DNA of 64,000 nt from Alphaproteobacteria bacterium (GTDB taxonomy: Bacteria; Pseudomonadota; Alphaproteobacteria; Caulobacterales; Hyphomonadaceae), in the NCBI GenBank assembly GCA_018830285.1, contig JAHJSB010000015.1, positions 1 through 64,000 on the forward strand. Reading direction: 5' to 3'. The notes beneath the pieces are model-generated. The model searched no databases and had not been told where the DNA came from. It was given only the letters and a program-made list of their open reading frames with translations. The position numbers and the translations under genes are program-made. Shown here one piece after another: positions 34,409 to 43,647 of this stretch (position 1 is the first letter of the stretch; each line of letters begins with the position of its first letter).

Positions 34409-35476
34409 ATGGCGAGCAAAACTAAAATTCACATCTTCTATTCGTGGCAGAGCGATTCTTCCAAAAAGACCAACCTTAACGCGATCCGGAAGGCGCTGCA
34501 GCTAGCGTGCAAGAGGCTCGAAAACGTCAACCCGAAATTGAAATTGGTGCCCGACGAGGCGACTCGCGATACGAGCGGCAGCCCCAATATCGCGCTCAAA
34601 ATCCTCGAAAAGATTGAGGAGGCAGCAATCTTCATTGCAGACGTAACTACGGTGACCCCCGTCGGCGCCGCGCGGCCATGTCCAAATCCCAATGTGGGCT
34701 ACGAGCTGGGCTATGCAGTTGCGACGCTCGGTTGGGACCGCGTAATCCTGCTATTTAATGACGCAATCGGGCAGTTTCCTGCCGATCTGCCGTTCGATTT
34801 TATCCAGAACCGAGCCAGCCCCTATACCTATGCGGAGGCCGACCCTACCTCGAAGCGCGAGGAGCTAGCCACATTCCTCGAGGTCGCGATCAAGGCGGTG
34901 CTCAACAAGAATCCAAAGCGGCCCGCCGAGCTAAAGGGCCTATCCCGTGAGAAGATCGAACACGATCATGATGTCGAGAACATGCGCTGGCTGATGGAAA
35001 CGCTCCATCTCCCGACACTGCAACAGCACGTAACGGAAATGCCCCATGCAGTGTCCGACCGTGCGATCTGGTTCTATGAAGGGTTCCAGGGCGTCGTCAC
35101 TAACGCACTCTTCAGCCTCTATGATCCAGTGCTGCAGGCTGCCGTCGACAAGCTCTATTTAGGATGGCGGACAGCGCTTTCACATGACAACGAATACCAT
35201 GAGACACCGAGCGGCAAGATGCATGTCTTCACCAACCCTGGCGACATGCCTCTGGCAGGCGATCGGCAGGCAGTTTGGGACGAGATCGCTGCAGCTTGCA
35301 AAGATATAGCGGACGGGCAAAGCGTGATCCTCGATCGGCTTCGGGCGGGCTATCTCGAGATCAACATCCACAAGACCAATGCGAAGGCTTGGAAGGGCTA
35401 TATCGACTTCGAACGCGAGGTCGGGGCGCAATGGGATGCCAATACAAAAAGGAGAAAGAAGAAAAAAGGCAAATAG
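34409..35476 (+). CDS. TIR/deoxyribosyltransferase-like putative defence effector
   Basis: This 355-residue protein has an N-terminal domain (~1-165) starting IHIFYSWQSDSSKK and holding NPNVGYELGYA (residues 93-103, Glu99). These hallmarks are shared by TIR-like and nucleoside 2-deoxyribosyltransferase-like nucleotide hydrolases, several of which are NAD- or nucleotide-targeting phage-defence effectors. The C-terminal ~190 residues (EGFQGVVTNALFSLYD, LRAGYLEINIHKTNAKAW) are unrecognised, and the tail is Lys-rich. The ATG at 34409 is preferred to TTG 34403. No sensor gene is obvious beside it, so it may act alone or with the next genes. Confidence 0.65.
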   Translation: MASKTKIHIFYSWQSDSSKKTNLNAIRKALQLACKRLENVNPKLKLVPDEATRDTSGSPNIALKILEKIEEAAIFIADVTTVTPVGAARPCPNPNVGYELGYAVATLGWDRVILLFNDAIGQFPADLPFDFIQNRASPYTYAEADPTSKREELATFLEVAIKAVLNKNPKRPAELKGLSREKIEHDHDVENMRWLMETLHLPTLQQHVTEMPHAVSDRAIWFYEGFQGVVTNALFSLYDPVLQAAVDKLYLGWRTALSHDNEYHETPSGKMHVFTNPGDMPLAGDRQAVWDEIAAACKDIADGQSVILDRLRAGYLEINIHKTNAKAWKGYIDFEREVGAQWDANTKRRKKKKGK

Positions 35477-35779
35477 AGCTGGCGCAACCGCCTATGCACC
35501 GGGCATAATGATCCGTCTTGGTGCTTCCAGGACGCTGCCGGCCGTTGAGGTTATTGTTTAACTTCTGCCGTTAGATATTAAACATATGTTTCATCTTAGG
35601 CGATGAGTTGGCGTAGTGAAACGGGCTACTGGTTTGAGAAGGCCGATCGCTTCCAACTGGTGAATTTGCCCTGACACAGTTGCAATCCTATTGAATGAAT
35701 CTCGATTGAAACTCAGCGTGCCGATGGTCTTTTCGGTGCTAACAGAGCGCGTGGTGTATGAAGGGGGTAACTTAACAAC
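35477..35779. other. Intergenic region with a winged-helix remnant on the minus strand
   Basis: On the minus strand about 35770-35591 encodes FNRIATVSGQIHQLEAIGLL and KPVARFTTPTHRLR then a stop, like the last recognition helix and wing of a MarR- or Fic-associated winged helix. No start is available, because the frame runs into the next gene, so it looks like the end of a lost gene. The rest should hold the promoter of the nuclease-helicase pair. Confidence 0.4.
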
Positions 35780-36694
35780 GTGATCCGGTTTCGTCGCCTA
35801 CCGCCTGTTCCGCTCAATTCCTGGTTGGTCGATCAAGGTATTCCCCAAACGCATCAACGCTACCGGTTAAGGGTCTGGCGAGAAGTTCATGGTGCCCTCG
35901 GCCCATTGCGTGATGAACTTATAGCCTATGTTCAGGAGGCGTTAGACGATGCCCGGCGTCGGATTCGATCGGGCTTTCAGGACGATCTGTCGCCCTTCAA
36001 CGATCCGGCGCATGACCCTGCCGCACATTATCCCGCGATGCTCAATCGCATATCGCTTCAAGGGTATCTTGGGGAAACGCTTGGCGTGCTCGCGGTGGAG
36101 CACTTCGGAGCAATCGGACATGCCGACTGGATGGTTCCGGCGCTCCTCTTCCGCTTTCACGATCAAGAATTTCAGCATCTTGATCCGATCAATGAACGTC
36201 TTCTGGCGGGTGAAGCACACGAACCAGATGCCGAACAAGAGAAGCGGCCCGGTCGGACAGGCGACGATGGGCTGGCGTTCCGAGTGGACGCCAATGGCGT
36301 AATTACCGACATTCTGACGCTCGAAGCCAAATGCCTCACGGTCAGTAATACCGGCATCATGAAAGACGCGCACGAAAAGCTCATGGTCGGTGGAAACCGA
36401 CCCAGCGGCGTACGCGAACTGATCAATCTCCTGACGGAATATGACACGCCTGAAGCCGAGGCCTGGCAACAGGCGCTGCTTCAATTCTACAGAGACGGTT
36501 TCCGCACGGCAGCGCGCCACGACGGGCTTGCCTATGCGGTCGGTCATTCTCCCAAGCAGCCCGCTGACAGGATCGCCTGGCTTCCGCCCGAAGCGCCCCA
36601 CCCTGCCTATACGATACAGCGCAACCTTGAGGCGATGGAGTTTCAGTTCGAGAATTTGGATGCCGTAGTCGACATATTGTATCGGGGCGGTTGA
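35780..36694 (+). CDS. HamA/AbpA-like nuclease (DUF1837-like)
   Basis: This 304-residue protein has a GTG start. It contains FRVDANGVITDILTLEAKCL with Asp170/Asp177, Glu182 and Lys184, fitting the D...ExK core of a PD-(D/E)xK nuclease. Downstream, VGGNRPSGVRELINLLTEY and QALLQFYRDGF are DUF1837-like blocks. It ends 1 bp before a large Ski2-type helicase gene, the two-gene order of Hachiman/AbpAB phage-defence systems, in which the nuclease is held back by the helicase until foreign or damaged DNA is sensed. Sequence similarity was judged by eye only. Confidence 0.65.
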   Translation: MIRFRRLPPVPLNSWLVDQGIPQTHQRYRLRVWREVHGALGPLRDELIAYVQEALDDARRRIRSGFQDDLSPFNDPAHDPAAHYPAMLNRISLQGYLGETLGVLAVEHFGAIGHADWMVPALLFRFHDQEFQHLDPINERLLAGEAHEPDAEQEKRPGRTGDDGLAFRVDANGVITDILTLEAKCLTVSNTGIMKDAHEKLMVGGNRPSGVRELINLLTEYDTPEAEAWQQALLQFYRDGFRTAARHDGLAYAVGHSPKQPADRIAWLPPEAPHPAYTIQRNLEAMEFQFENLDAVVDILYRGG

Positions 36695-36695
36695 G

Positions 36696-39600
36696 ATGGC
36701 GAACGCCGCTACTATCGCCATCGCCCGCGAAATTCGGGAGAATCTAGCGGGCCAAGCCCTGACGGCGCGCCAAGCCAAACTCTACAGCCAACGGTTGCGG
36801 CGCGACATGGGCCGTGATGGGTTGGCGAGTTTCGGACCAGGAGACATCGCCGGATATCTCGACGAGGCGATGTTGCTGTTGGAAAGTGGCTGGCTGGAGC
36901 GAAGCGCGGACATTACCTCACCGTGGCGCACCTCGATCAAGCGCGCCGCGGAGATCATCGAATGGCTTTCGCAATCCCAGCTAAAGCCGCCAGGCGCTCC
37001 GCTGCATTTGTTGGCTGCCGCAGCCTATCAGTTGGCCGATTATCCGGCGATGGCGCTGGGACATTTACGACGGCTACCGGAGGGGGAGCCGCTGTCAGAG
37101 CTTCTCCGCCAGTTCGTCCGGGCGGACTTCCCGGCTGCTTTCCAGGCGGCGCAGACGTTTTGGAGCAATTATCGCGGGCTGCGGACCGATGGTCGCATCG
37201 ATCCCAATGACCTCGAAGTCGCTGCCGTCCAGCATACCGTTATGTGCGTCGGGACGATCTGCGCATTTCTTAGAACGGGCGGCGATGCTCCCGTTGAGCG
37301 CGCGGTTGTGAAGCTGGAAGCGCTCGCCCTGGGATTCCTGCATAGCCGCGATCCCTATTCCTACCTGCTGGCGCGGCTGACGGCTGCCAGTGCGCGGCGC
37401 TTTGTCGAAACCTGCCTATGGCCGCAGATCGACAGGCTCCGCCAAACGTCGAGCGGTCCGGCCGGCGACGCTCTCACGCAGTTTGCTCGGTCGGCGTTTG
37501 CCAACAAGCGGGCGCTTGTCTGGCCGGCGCAGGCCGCAGGCATCGCAAAGCTGCGCGAAAACAGCTCGTTCGTGCTGTGTACGCCAACTGGGTCAGGGAA
37601 AACTACGGTCGCGACCCTTGGCGCGGTCCAGGGTCTGTTCGCCGATCCCCCGGTCGGAGGCTCCGCGGGCAATCTCGTGCTCTACCTCGTCCCATCCCGC
37701 GCACTCGCGGCCGAAGTGGAGGGCCGTCTTTCCGAGGATCTTCGAGGGATCGCGGCGGAGCCGGTTGTCGTGACCGGCCTGTATGGGGGCGTGGATTGGG
37801 GGCCGACCGACGCCTGGATCCAAACCGATCAGCCGACCGTGGTCATCTGCACGTTCGAGAAGGCCGATGCGCTCCTGCGGTATCTGGGCGTTCTATTCCT
37901 CAGCCGGGTTCGCACGGTCATCATCGATGAAGCCCACATGGTGGAGCAGGACGAAGGCCGGTTGACGGGACTGGGTGACGGGACATCGCGCGCTTTCCGG
38001 CTCGAACAACTCGGCACACGCCTGATGCGCGCACGGGACGATCACGATTTCCGCATTGTCGCGCTGTCCGCAGTCGCGGCACGGGCAGCGCCAGCCTTAG
38101 CCCGTTGGGTTTCCGATGCGCCCGACGCGATACCCACAAGCTCATCCTATCGCAGCACGCGGCAAATGCTGGGGCGTCTCGAAGTACGCCCAACCGGTCA
38201 GTTCGCGATCCGTTACAGCCTGATGGACGGGCACTCGCTGAAATTTGACGACGAGCGTCGGGGCGACTCGCCATTCGTACCCGACCCATTCCCCGCTGTG
38301 CCGGGAGGTATCAATCCAGAAGATGGACCTGAGGTCCGGTTGCGCGCGCCGACGCTGTGGGCCGCGCTCAACCTGGCGGCAAAACGCCCGGACGGCTCAA
38401 CGCCTTCGGTCCTGATTTCGCTCACACAGAATATCGACACCTTTGCTGCGACGTGCGCCGACCTCTTGGACAAATGGCAGGATATTGCACTTCCCGATTA
38501 TTGGTCGATTGAGGAGGGCAACGAGATTTGGACGCGCTGCCTGGCGACCGCCATCGACTATTTCACAGCGGATTCCGTTGAGTATCGGCTGCTGGCGCGC
38601 GGTATCGTTGTGCATCACGGCAAGATGCCGGGCCTCCTCGCTCGGCGCCTGAAAACGGTCATTGATAATGGCTATGTTCGAGTCATTATCGCGACGTCGA
38701 CCCTTTCGGAAGGGGTTAACATTCCCGTCAATTATCTGCTGATCCCAAGTGTGTTCAGAAGTAACAGCGAATTGTCGTTGCAGGAGTTCAGCAATCTGAT
38801 CGGCCGCGCCGGGCGGCCCGGTGTTGCAACGGAAGGCAGTGCGCTCGTCGTCCTGCCCGAACGCACTTACGAGAACCGGTTCGGGCAGATCGTGCCAACC
38901 TATAACCGGCAGTGGAACGGTTACGAGAGCCTGATCGCCCAGCTAGAGGCTGCGACCGCGGCGATCGGCGATCTGATTCCGGACGATCAGGCGTCGAGTC
39001 CGCTGGGCCACCTGCTGCGGGAACTGGAGCGTGTGTGGAAAGCGGTAGTGGGTGGGGGAACCGAGGCCGAATTCATCGCTTGGCTTGAGCAGACGGCCGT
39101 CACTGAGCAGGCGTCATACCCGCCATCCAGCCACGATTATCTCGATTCATTGGATGCATTTCTGATTGCGGCGATCCAGGAAGTTGAAGAGCTCATGGGC
39201 ATCGAACTCGATGCCCATGAGCTCGAAGCGGAGCTGGCGAAGATTTGGCGCCGAACCTATGCGCATGCGGCATCGCATGGCGAGGCGCATCTGGCGATGA
39301 TCTGGCTGGCGCGCGGCAGAGCGATCAAGGTCCAATATCCCGATGCCGATCAGCGTCGGCGTTTATATAAGACGAGCCTGACACCCCGATCGGCAAAGCT
39401 GCTGCTGGATCGCGCGGACGCAATTCGCGTCAAACTGTCGCAGGGCGCCGATTATGCGCGGTGGACCGTCGAGGAGCAATTCGCCTTTATCCGCGACGTA
39501 CTGGCATTCTTGTCCGAAATTCCGGTCTTTGCGATCGAAACAAAACTGGGTCGGAAGAAGAATTTTGACGACTGGCCCATGCTGCTGCGTTGGTGGCTGG

Positions 39601-40259
39601 CCAAATCGACGCTGGCGAGACAGCCCCGCCCCAATGAGGTTACGAACTGGTATGCCTTTGTAGCGACCAACTTCATCTATCGCGGGACTTGGGGACTCGG
39701 CAGTGTCATCGGCCTGTTGCTGGATACGACCGATGTCGGACAGCCCATTCGCGCTCTGGAAATCGCCGACTGGCCGTTGAGCGGTTTGCCATGGATCGGT
39801 TTCTGGCTGAAAGAGCTTATCAGTTGGGGCACACTTGATCCGGTGGCGGCCTTTCTGCTCGCGCGCGGCGATGCGGTTGATCGTCCACAGGCGGAGCTGG
39901 ATGCGAAAGCCTATTACGAAGGCCGTCCGGCGGGCGAAGATGCCAACGCGCTTCTTGACCCTCGGACGATCCGTGAATGGGTGGAAGCGAGGCAGCCCGC
40001 GCGCGCCGCGCGCACAGGTACAGCAACGATCGCGATCGAAGTGGAATGCGTTCGTCCAAACGAGGAGTATCGACAGGAGCAATTGGTGGTATTGCCGCTG
40101 GTAGAGGCGGACACGATCGTTTGGCTTGACCCTGCTGGTTATGAGGTGGCTCGAAGCGTAAAGTCAGGCGACTGGACCGAGAAACCCGCCTTGTTCCAAT
40201 TTGAGCTTCTAGTGTCCCAATCCGTCGTCATCGGCGAACCGTATCTGCCCCACCGTTGA
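36696..40259 (+). CDS. HamB/AbpB-like Ski2-type helicase
   Basis: This 1187-residue SF2 helicase has a helical N-terminal region of ~280 residues. Motif I is TPTGSGKTTVATL at ~296, motif Ia LVPSRALAAEVEGRL, motif II DEAH at 411-414, motif III region LSAVAARAAP, motif V SEGVNIPVNYLLIP and motif VI NLIGRAGRPG at ~700. The GRAGRPG ending is typical of Ski2/Hel308 enzymes. The C-terminal ~480 residues are helical and unrecognised. It directly follows the nuclease gene and is probably its sensor or regulator. Confidence 0.78.
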   Translation: MANAATIAIAREIRENLAGQALTARQAKLYSQRLRRDMGRDGLASFGPGDIAGYLDEAMLLLESGWLERSADITSPWRTSIKRAAEIIEWLSQSQLKPPGAPLHLLAAAAYQLADYPAMALGHLRRLPEGEPLSELLRQFVRADFPAAFQAAQTFWSNYRGLRTDGRIDPNDLEVAAVQHTVMCVGTICAFLRTGGDAPVERAVVKLEALALGFLHSRDPYSYLLARLTAASARRFVETCLWPQIDRLRQTSSGPAGDALTQFARSAFANKRALVWPAQAAGIAKLRENSSFVLCTPTGSGKTTVATLGAVQGLFADPPVGGSAGNLVLYLVPSRALAAEVEGRLSEDLRGIAAEPVVVTGLYGGVDWGPTDAWIQTDQPTVVICTFEKADALLRYLGVLFLSRVRTVIIDEAHMVEQDEGRLTGLGDGTSRAFRLEQLGTRLMRARDDHDFRIVALSAVAARAAPALARWVSDAPDAIPTSSSYRSTRQMLGRLEVRPTGQFAIRYSLMDGHSLKFDDERRGDSPFVPDPFPAVPGGINPEDGPEVRLRAPTLWAALNLAAKRPDGSTPSVLISLTQNIDTFAATCADLLDKWQDIALPDYWSIEEGNEIWTRCLATAIDYFTADSVEYRLLARGIVVHHGKMPGLLARRLKTVIDNGYVRVIIATSTLSEGVNIPVNYLLIPSVFRSNSELSLQEFSNLIGRAGRPGVATEGSALVVLPERTYENRFGQIVPTYNRQWNGYESLIAQLEAATAAIGDLIPDDQASSPLGHLLRELERVWKAVVGGGTEAEFIAWLEQTAVTEQASYPPSSHDYLDSLDAFLIAAIQEVEELMGIELDAHELEAELAKIWRRTYAHAASHGEAHLAMIWLARGRAIKVQYPDADQRRRLYKTSLTPRSAKLLLDRADAIRVKLSQGADYARWTVEEQFAFIRDVLAFLSEIPVFAIETKLGRKKNFDDWPMLLRWWLAKSTLARQPRPNEVTNWYAFVATNFIYRGTWGLGSVIGLLLDTTDVGQPIRALEIADWPLSGLPWIGFWLKELISWGTLDPVAAFLLARGDAVDRPQAELDAKAYYEGRPAGEDANALLDPRTIREWVEARQPARAARTGTATIAIEVECVRPNEEYRQEQLVVLPLVEADTIVWLDPAGYEVARSVKSGDWTEKPALFQFELLVSQSVVIGEPYLPHR

Positions 40260-40283
40260 TTCCTCTGCTCTCGAGCCTTGAGA

Positions 40284-41375
40284 TTAACTGCACAAATCCT
40301 TGAGGACCGCCAAGGCATCGGCTGGCCTTGAAACCACCGTGCAGGTATATTCTCGGTCTAATGCGGTATGGCCGGCGCATATCAGTGTGCGGAGTGAACC
40401 ATCGGTGAAGAAGGCGCGGCAGTATGGAAGCGCCGCCGCTGCATGTTGAAAGTCGTAAATGTCATTGGCTTTGACGGTGCGATTGGCTGCCCGGATTGCC
40501 GCGTGAATTACCGCAGGTACATAGAGGCTCCCAAAGCGCCGGCGATTGGCCGGATCACGCAGACCCGCCGCGACCATCTGAGTAAGGGTTTGCGCAGTTT
40601 GATGCGAATTTGGGTCCACGTCATGACCTTCGGCTGCGGCGATGCGCTCAATCTCATGCTGTGCGATCCCTTCCAGCAGGCTGCACGCCCCTCGAGTCTC
40701 GATCCGCCACGCTGTCTCGAAACCGTCAATCTCATGGGCATGGAGCGCATGTTGTGCGTTCAGACGGCGCGCGGAATCTTCGCTGCATTCCCGTGCCTGA
40801 AACATGCCTTGTTCCAATGACGATGCCAGCAATGACGGCGGAGCCTGCCATGCACGGTCGGCAAGCGCGCAGATCAAGGCGTCATCCACCGTCAGGCCAT
40901 CAACAGAGGGCTTCAAATCCTCATATCCGAACGCGAACGCGAATGCGGTCCAGATCGGGCGATCAACAGGCGGACATGACGGCCATGCATCCGTCATCAA
41001 GGTGTGAAACTCGATCGCAGTGCGCTCCTGATGCGGAACCATTGCCACGCCGAGGCTGAGCAGGTCGATGACCATCATCGTGCCTGCCATGTTGGCTGGA
41101 CTTTGCTTTGTAAGCTCGACAACCACCTCCGCTGTAACAGGGCAGAAAATCTTGCCAGCCTGGACTCCATATCGCAGCGCGCCCGATAGCGCCGTTTCGG
41201 TGGCGCCGGTTTCGACCCCGCTCGCGACCTCTCGCAACATGATCCAGAATTTCAGATCAAGATAAATAGGTGAGCGGCCTTGGAGAAGCCCGCTGAGTTC
41301 ATGCTGCCGACGTAATATAAGATCAGCGCCGGGCCCAGCCGGCCAGCACCACGTTGGGGTTTCATCTTCTGTCAT
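40284..41375 (-). CDS. PIN-like domain protein, convergent to the helicase
   Basis: This 363-residue protein is read against its neighbours. An N-terminal PIN-like entry (IYLDLKFWIMLREVASG, ~residues 37-53) and a late block (KANDIYDFQHAAAALPYCRA followed by FFTDGSLRTLI) carry the spaced acidic residues of PIN-type RNases. The central ~200 residues are helical (ACSLLEGIAQHEIERIAAA). It is longer than a VapC toxin and has no small antitoxin beside it, so it may be an RNase effector controlled otherwise. Codon use is like that of the rest of block 2. Confidence 0.6.
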   Translation of the reverse strand: MTEDETPTWCWPAGPGADLILRRQHELSGLLQGRSPIYLDLKFWIMLREVASGVETGATETALSGALRYGVQAGKIFCPVTAEVVVELTKQSPANMAGTMMVIDLLSLGVAMVPHQERTAIEFHTLMTDAWPSCPPVDRPIWTAFAFAFGYEDLKPSVDGLTVDDALICALADRAWQAPPSLLASSLEQGMFQARECSEDSARRLNAQHALHAHEIDGFETAWRIETRGACSLLEGIAQHEIERIAAAEGHDVDPNSHQTAQTLTQMVAAGLRDPANRRRFGSLYVPAVIHAAIRAANRTVKANDIYDFQHAAAALPYCRAFFTDGSLRTLICAGHTALDREYTCTVVSRPADALAVLKDLCS

Positions 41376-41592
41376 CTGTCCGCACTAATCGTTCCGCAAT
41401 TGCTGCGATAGGAGGCAGCTGCAGACTTGGCAGTCAGGTGATAGCCCTCAGCTCCGCGTGAATGTCAGCTTCTCCAGTTTCGGTTCCCAAACGCTGCCCG
41501 ATCGGACTGTCCCACAAAAAAGCGGTTCCCATTTCGTCCCGGATCTTACGCCTAGCTTGTGATTGGCCCGTCAACCGTCCTACTGTCGCACC

Positions 41593-43647
41593 ATGAACGC
41601 TGTAGAGATCGAACAAGCCATTTCCGACCTCGCTGCCCAGCCATTTGACCGGGCGGAGTTCCCGTTCGCGTTCCTTGAGGCATTCGGCAACAAGGCCACG
41701 ACGATCAAGAAGCTGCGTTCCGGCGCATCAAATGCATCCGACGTGTCCGGCGGGGTGCTTCAGCGCAGCAACATCCACATCGCCACGAGCGATTCCGGCA
41801 CGGTCGATGCTACCCTCAAAGCACTGCGCGACAGCCCGAAGACCCTCGCCGCCAAGGCCAAGTTCATCCTCGCCACCGATGGCGACCAGTTCCAGGCGGA
41901 AGACCTTGCCAGCGGCGAGACGGTTTCCTGTGCCTATGCCGAATTTCCCGATCACTTCGGCGTGTTCCTGCCACTTGCGGGCATCACCACCGTCAAGCAG
42001 ATCCGCGAAAGCACCTTCGACATCCGGGCGACGAGCCGACTGAACAAGCTTTATGTCGAGCTGCTGAAGGACAATCCCGACTGGGCGAGCGCCGAGCGGC
42101 GGCCGGACATGAACCATTTCATGGCACGGCTGATCTTCTGCTTCTTTGCCGAGGATACCGACATCTTCCATGGCGAAGGTCTGTTCACCAAGACGGTCGA
42201 GCAGATCATCCCCGTGCTGGCGCCCGAGGACGAGGCGAAGTTCGAGACCGTCACCTACACCTACTACGAGCAGCTCAACGGCTATGAGCACCTGAAGGTG
42301 CTGGACATCGGCTACAGCTTCTACACCGGCCCCTATACCGACAAGATCTCGGCGCTTCTGGACCCGAAGGTGAAAACCATCGTTCACATCCCCTCGGTCA
42401 ATTCCCGGGAGAGCCTGAAGGACAAGCACCGCGAAGCCGAAGACATTATGCAGCACCTCGGCGAGTGGGAGGGCGTTGATCCCGTAACCGGCTTCCACCT
42501 GATCCGCACCATTGATGGCGACGTGATCCGTGTTGCCGATCTGGTCGATGACGATCCGGTGAAGCGTGATCGCGTGGTCACGGCGCTGAAATCCCCACAG
42601 GGGCGCGCGGACAAGGAATTTGTCGATGTCATCATCGCGCTGGGCATGGCGAAGGAAGGCTTCGACTGGATCTGGTGCGAACACGCGCTGACTGTCGGCT
42701 ATCGCTCCAGCCTGACCGAAATCATCCAGATCATCGGCCGCGCCACCCGTGATGCGCCAGGCAAGACCCGCGCCCGCTTCACGAATCTGATCGCTGAGCC
42801 GGCTGCTGACGATCCGCAGGTCGTGGAGGCGATCAACGATTACCTCAAGGCCATCGCCGCCAGTCTGCTGATGGAACAGGTGCTGGCGCCTCGGTTCGAT
42901 TTCACGCCCAAGGACGCAGGCCCGAAGGAAGGCTTCGACTATGGCCCCGACGGCTATGTGGAAGGCAAGACCAATTTCGGCGTCAACGACCACGGCCAGA
43001 TGCACTTCGAGATCAAAGGCCTGAAACTGCCCAAGAGCATCGAGGCGACGCGGATTTGCCGCGAGGATCTGAACGAGGTGATCGCGGCCTTCGTGCAGGA
43101 CAAGTCCAATGTTGAACGCGGCATGTTCGACCCAGAAGTCGTACCCGAGGAGCTGACCCAGCTGCGCATGGGCAAGATCGTCCGCGACAAGTACCCCGAA
43201 CTGAACGACGAGGATCAGGAATCCGTTCGCCAGCACGCCATCGCCGCAATGACCGTGACACAGCAGGCAAAAGCCGCATTGATGGGTGATGGCGAGGAGT
43301 TGTCGGCGAGCACCGCCTTTATCGATGGTGTCCGCAAATTCGCGCTCAGCGTCACCGATCTGGACATCGACCTGATCGACAAGATCAATCCATTCAGCGC
43401 CACTTATGCAGTGTTGGCCAAGGCGATGGACGAAAAGACGCTGCTGCAGGTGCAGGCGGTGATCAACGCCAAGAAGGTCAACCTCAGCTACGACGAAGCA
43501 CGCGGGCTGGCGGAGCGCGCGCTGGAATTCAAACGTGAGCGGGGCCGCCTGCCGTCGCTGACATCGCAGGATGCCTGGGAACGCCGGATGGCGGAGGGCG
43601 TCGCCTATCTCCAGCGCCATGCCAGCAAGGCTGCCGCCGATGGCTGA
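41593..43647 (+). CDS. In-frame chimera: MmeI-like methyltransferase N-terminus joined to helicase C-terminus
   Basis: This 684-residue protein has residues 1 to ~203 matching the N-terminal domain of MmeI-type methyltransferases (VEIEQAISDLAAQPFDRAEF, RPDMNHFMARLIFCFFAEDT, EGLFTKTVEQ). From ~205 on it is the C-terminal half of an SF2 helicase: VKTIVHIPSVNSRESLKDKH (motif IV area), IIALGMAKEGFDW (motif V) and SLTEIIQIIGRATRDAPGK (motif VI). No SAM motif, NPPF, Walker A or DEAD box remains. A deletion joining two adjacent genes near base 42205 is the simplest origin. It is probably inactive as methylase and helicase, but the frame is fully open. Confidence 0.75.
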   Translation: MNAVEIEQAISDLAAQPFDRAEFPFAFLEAFGNKATTIKKLRSGASNASDVSGGVLQRSNIHIATSDSGTVDATLKALRDSPKTLAAKAKFILATDGDQFQAEDLASGETVSCAYAEFPDHFGVFLPLAGITTVKQIRESTFDIRATSRLNKLYVELLKDNPDWASAERRPDMNHFMARLIFCFFAEDTDIFHGEGLFTKTVEQIIPVLAPEDEAKFETVTYTYYEQLNGYEHLKVLDIGYSFYTGPYTDKISALLDPKVKTIVHIPSVNSRESLKDKHREAEDIMQHLGEWEGVDPVTGFHLIRTIDGDVIRVADLVDDDPVKRDRVVTALKSPQGRADKEFVDVIIALGMAKEGFDWIWCEHALTVGYRSSLTEIIQIIGRATRDAPGKTRARFTNLIAEPAADDPQVVEAINDYLKAIAASLLMEQVLAPRFDFTPKDAGPKEGFDYGPDGYVEGKTNFGVNDHGQMHFEIKGLKLPKSIEATRICREDLNEVIAAFVQDKSNVERGMFDPEVVPEELTQLRMGKIVRDKYPELNDEDQESVRQHAIAAMTVTQQAKAALMGDGEELSASTAFIDGVRKFALSVTDLDIDLIDKINPFSATYAVLAKAMDEKTLLQVQAVINAKKVNLSYDEARGLAERALEFKRERGRLPSLTSQDAWERRMAEGVAYLQRHASKAAADG

